DNA of 64,000 nt, taken from contig NZ_CP018155.1 in NCBI RefSeq assembly GCF_001889045.1, positions 1,614,001-1,678,000 of the forward strand. Direction: 5' to 3'. Made by a program: the position numbers and the translations under genes. This document shows positions 63,097 through 64,000 of the stretch, in pieces (within the stretch, counting starts at the first letter, position 1; each line of letters begins with the position of its first letter). This DNA is from Tenacibaculum todarodis (lineage in GTDB: Bacteria; Bacteroidota; Bacteroidia; Flavobacteriales; Flavobacteriaceae). The notes beneath the pieces are model-generated. The model was not told where the DNA came from. It saw only the letters and a program-made list of their open reading frames with translations, and did not search any database.

Positions 63097-63199
63097 ATAG
63101 CTATTTGCTTTGGGCTATTTGCCTCTAGCAAAACATTAAAAATTAAAGTAAACCATTTTAGCCAAAAGCCAAGAGCCAAGAGCTAAAAGCAAAACATAA

Positions 63200-64000
<801 letters not shown>

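Overview
The window comes from an AT-rich genome of a gliding, probably marine Flavobacteriaceae member (Bacteroidota), resembling Polaribacter or Tenacibaculum. The evidence is the complete gldK-gldL-gldM-gldN type IX secretion (T9SS)/gliding locus, a PorP/SprF-family protein beside a giant adhesin with a gliding-type C-terminal sorting domain, CarboxypepD-regulatory-like domains, a LytS/LytTR signalling pair, and promoters of the Bacteroidota form TTTG-N19/20-TAnnTTTG (for example before tRNA-Phe). No phage, insertion sequence, CRISPR array or rRNA was seen.

Layout: 1-757 is the end of rho. 942-8543 is a minus-strand envelope run: coaX, an outer-membrane barrel, a TPR protein, lptC, a small membrane protein, a CNNM/CBS protein and a PpiD-like PPIase. 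tRNA-Phe, a lipoprotein and a universal stress protein follow. 10485-32289 is a minus-strand adhesin cluster: a 6279-residue SprB-like secreted protein, then PorP/SprF, then a PorE-like OmpA protein. 32616-45103 is mixed: EEP phosphatase, MscS channel, DinB-like protein, gamma carbonic anhydrase, a sensory operon (CxxC/CarboxypepD protein, TPR histidine kinase, LytTR regulator), a SIMPL protein, a VWA lipoprotein, a glucosaminidase with LysM, and a PLP enzyme. 45408-49461 has a membrane protein resembling Pyr4-type terpene cyclases, an ABC-F ATPase, a DUF983 protein and an FAD oxidoreductase. 49656-57908 is gldN/M/L/K, an arginase-fold protein with damaged metal motifs, and topA. 58115-64000 runs on the plus strand: miaB, a sigma-54-type activator, a small protein, lptE, a TPR-like protein, secG, groES and the start of groEL.

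The themes fit together. The window holds the T9SS motor/core, an adhesin that would leave through it, and the adhesin's accessory proteins. It also holds lipopolysaccharide export components (lptC, lptE), protein folding (PPIase, GroES/EL) and secretion (SecG).

The most notable structures are these. (1) The adhesin gene contains internal duplications of three apparent ages, including a near-identical 1638-bp unit present about 5.5 times. Variant copies occur at every third position, implying that a three-unit block (4914 bp) was duplicated. (2) Three dispersed copies of a roughly 75-90 nt element can fold into a two-stem structure with a conserved purine-rich internal loop. Stem bases differ between copies in a compensatory way, and one copy lies between the histidine kinase and its response regulator. 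(3) The arginase-fold protein beside gldK appears to lack several metal ligands.
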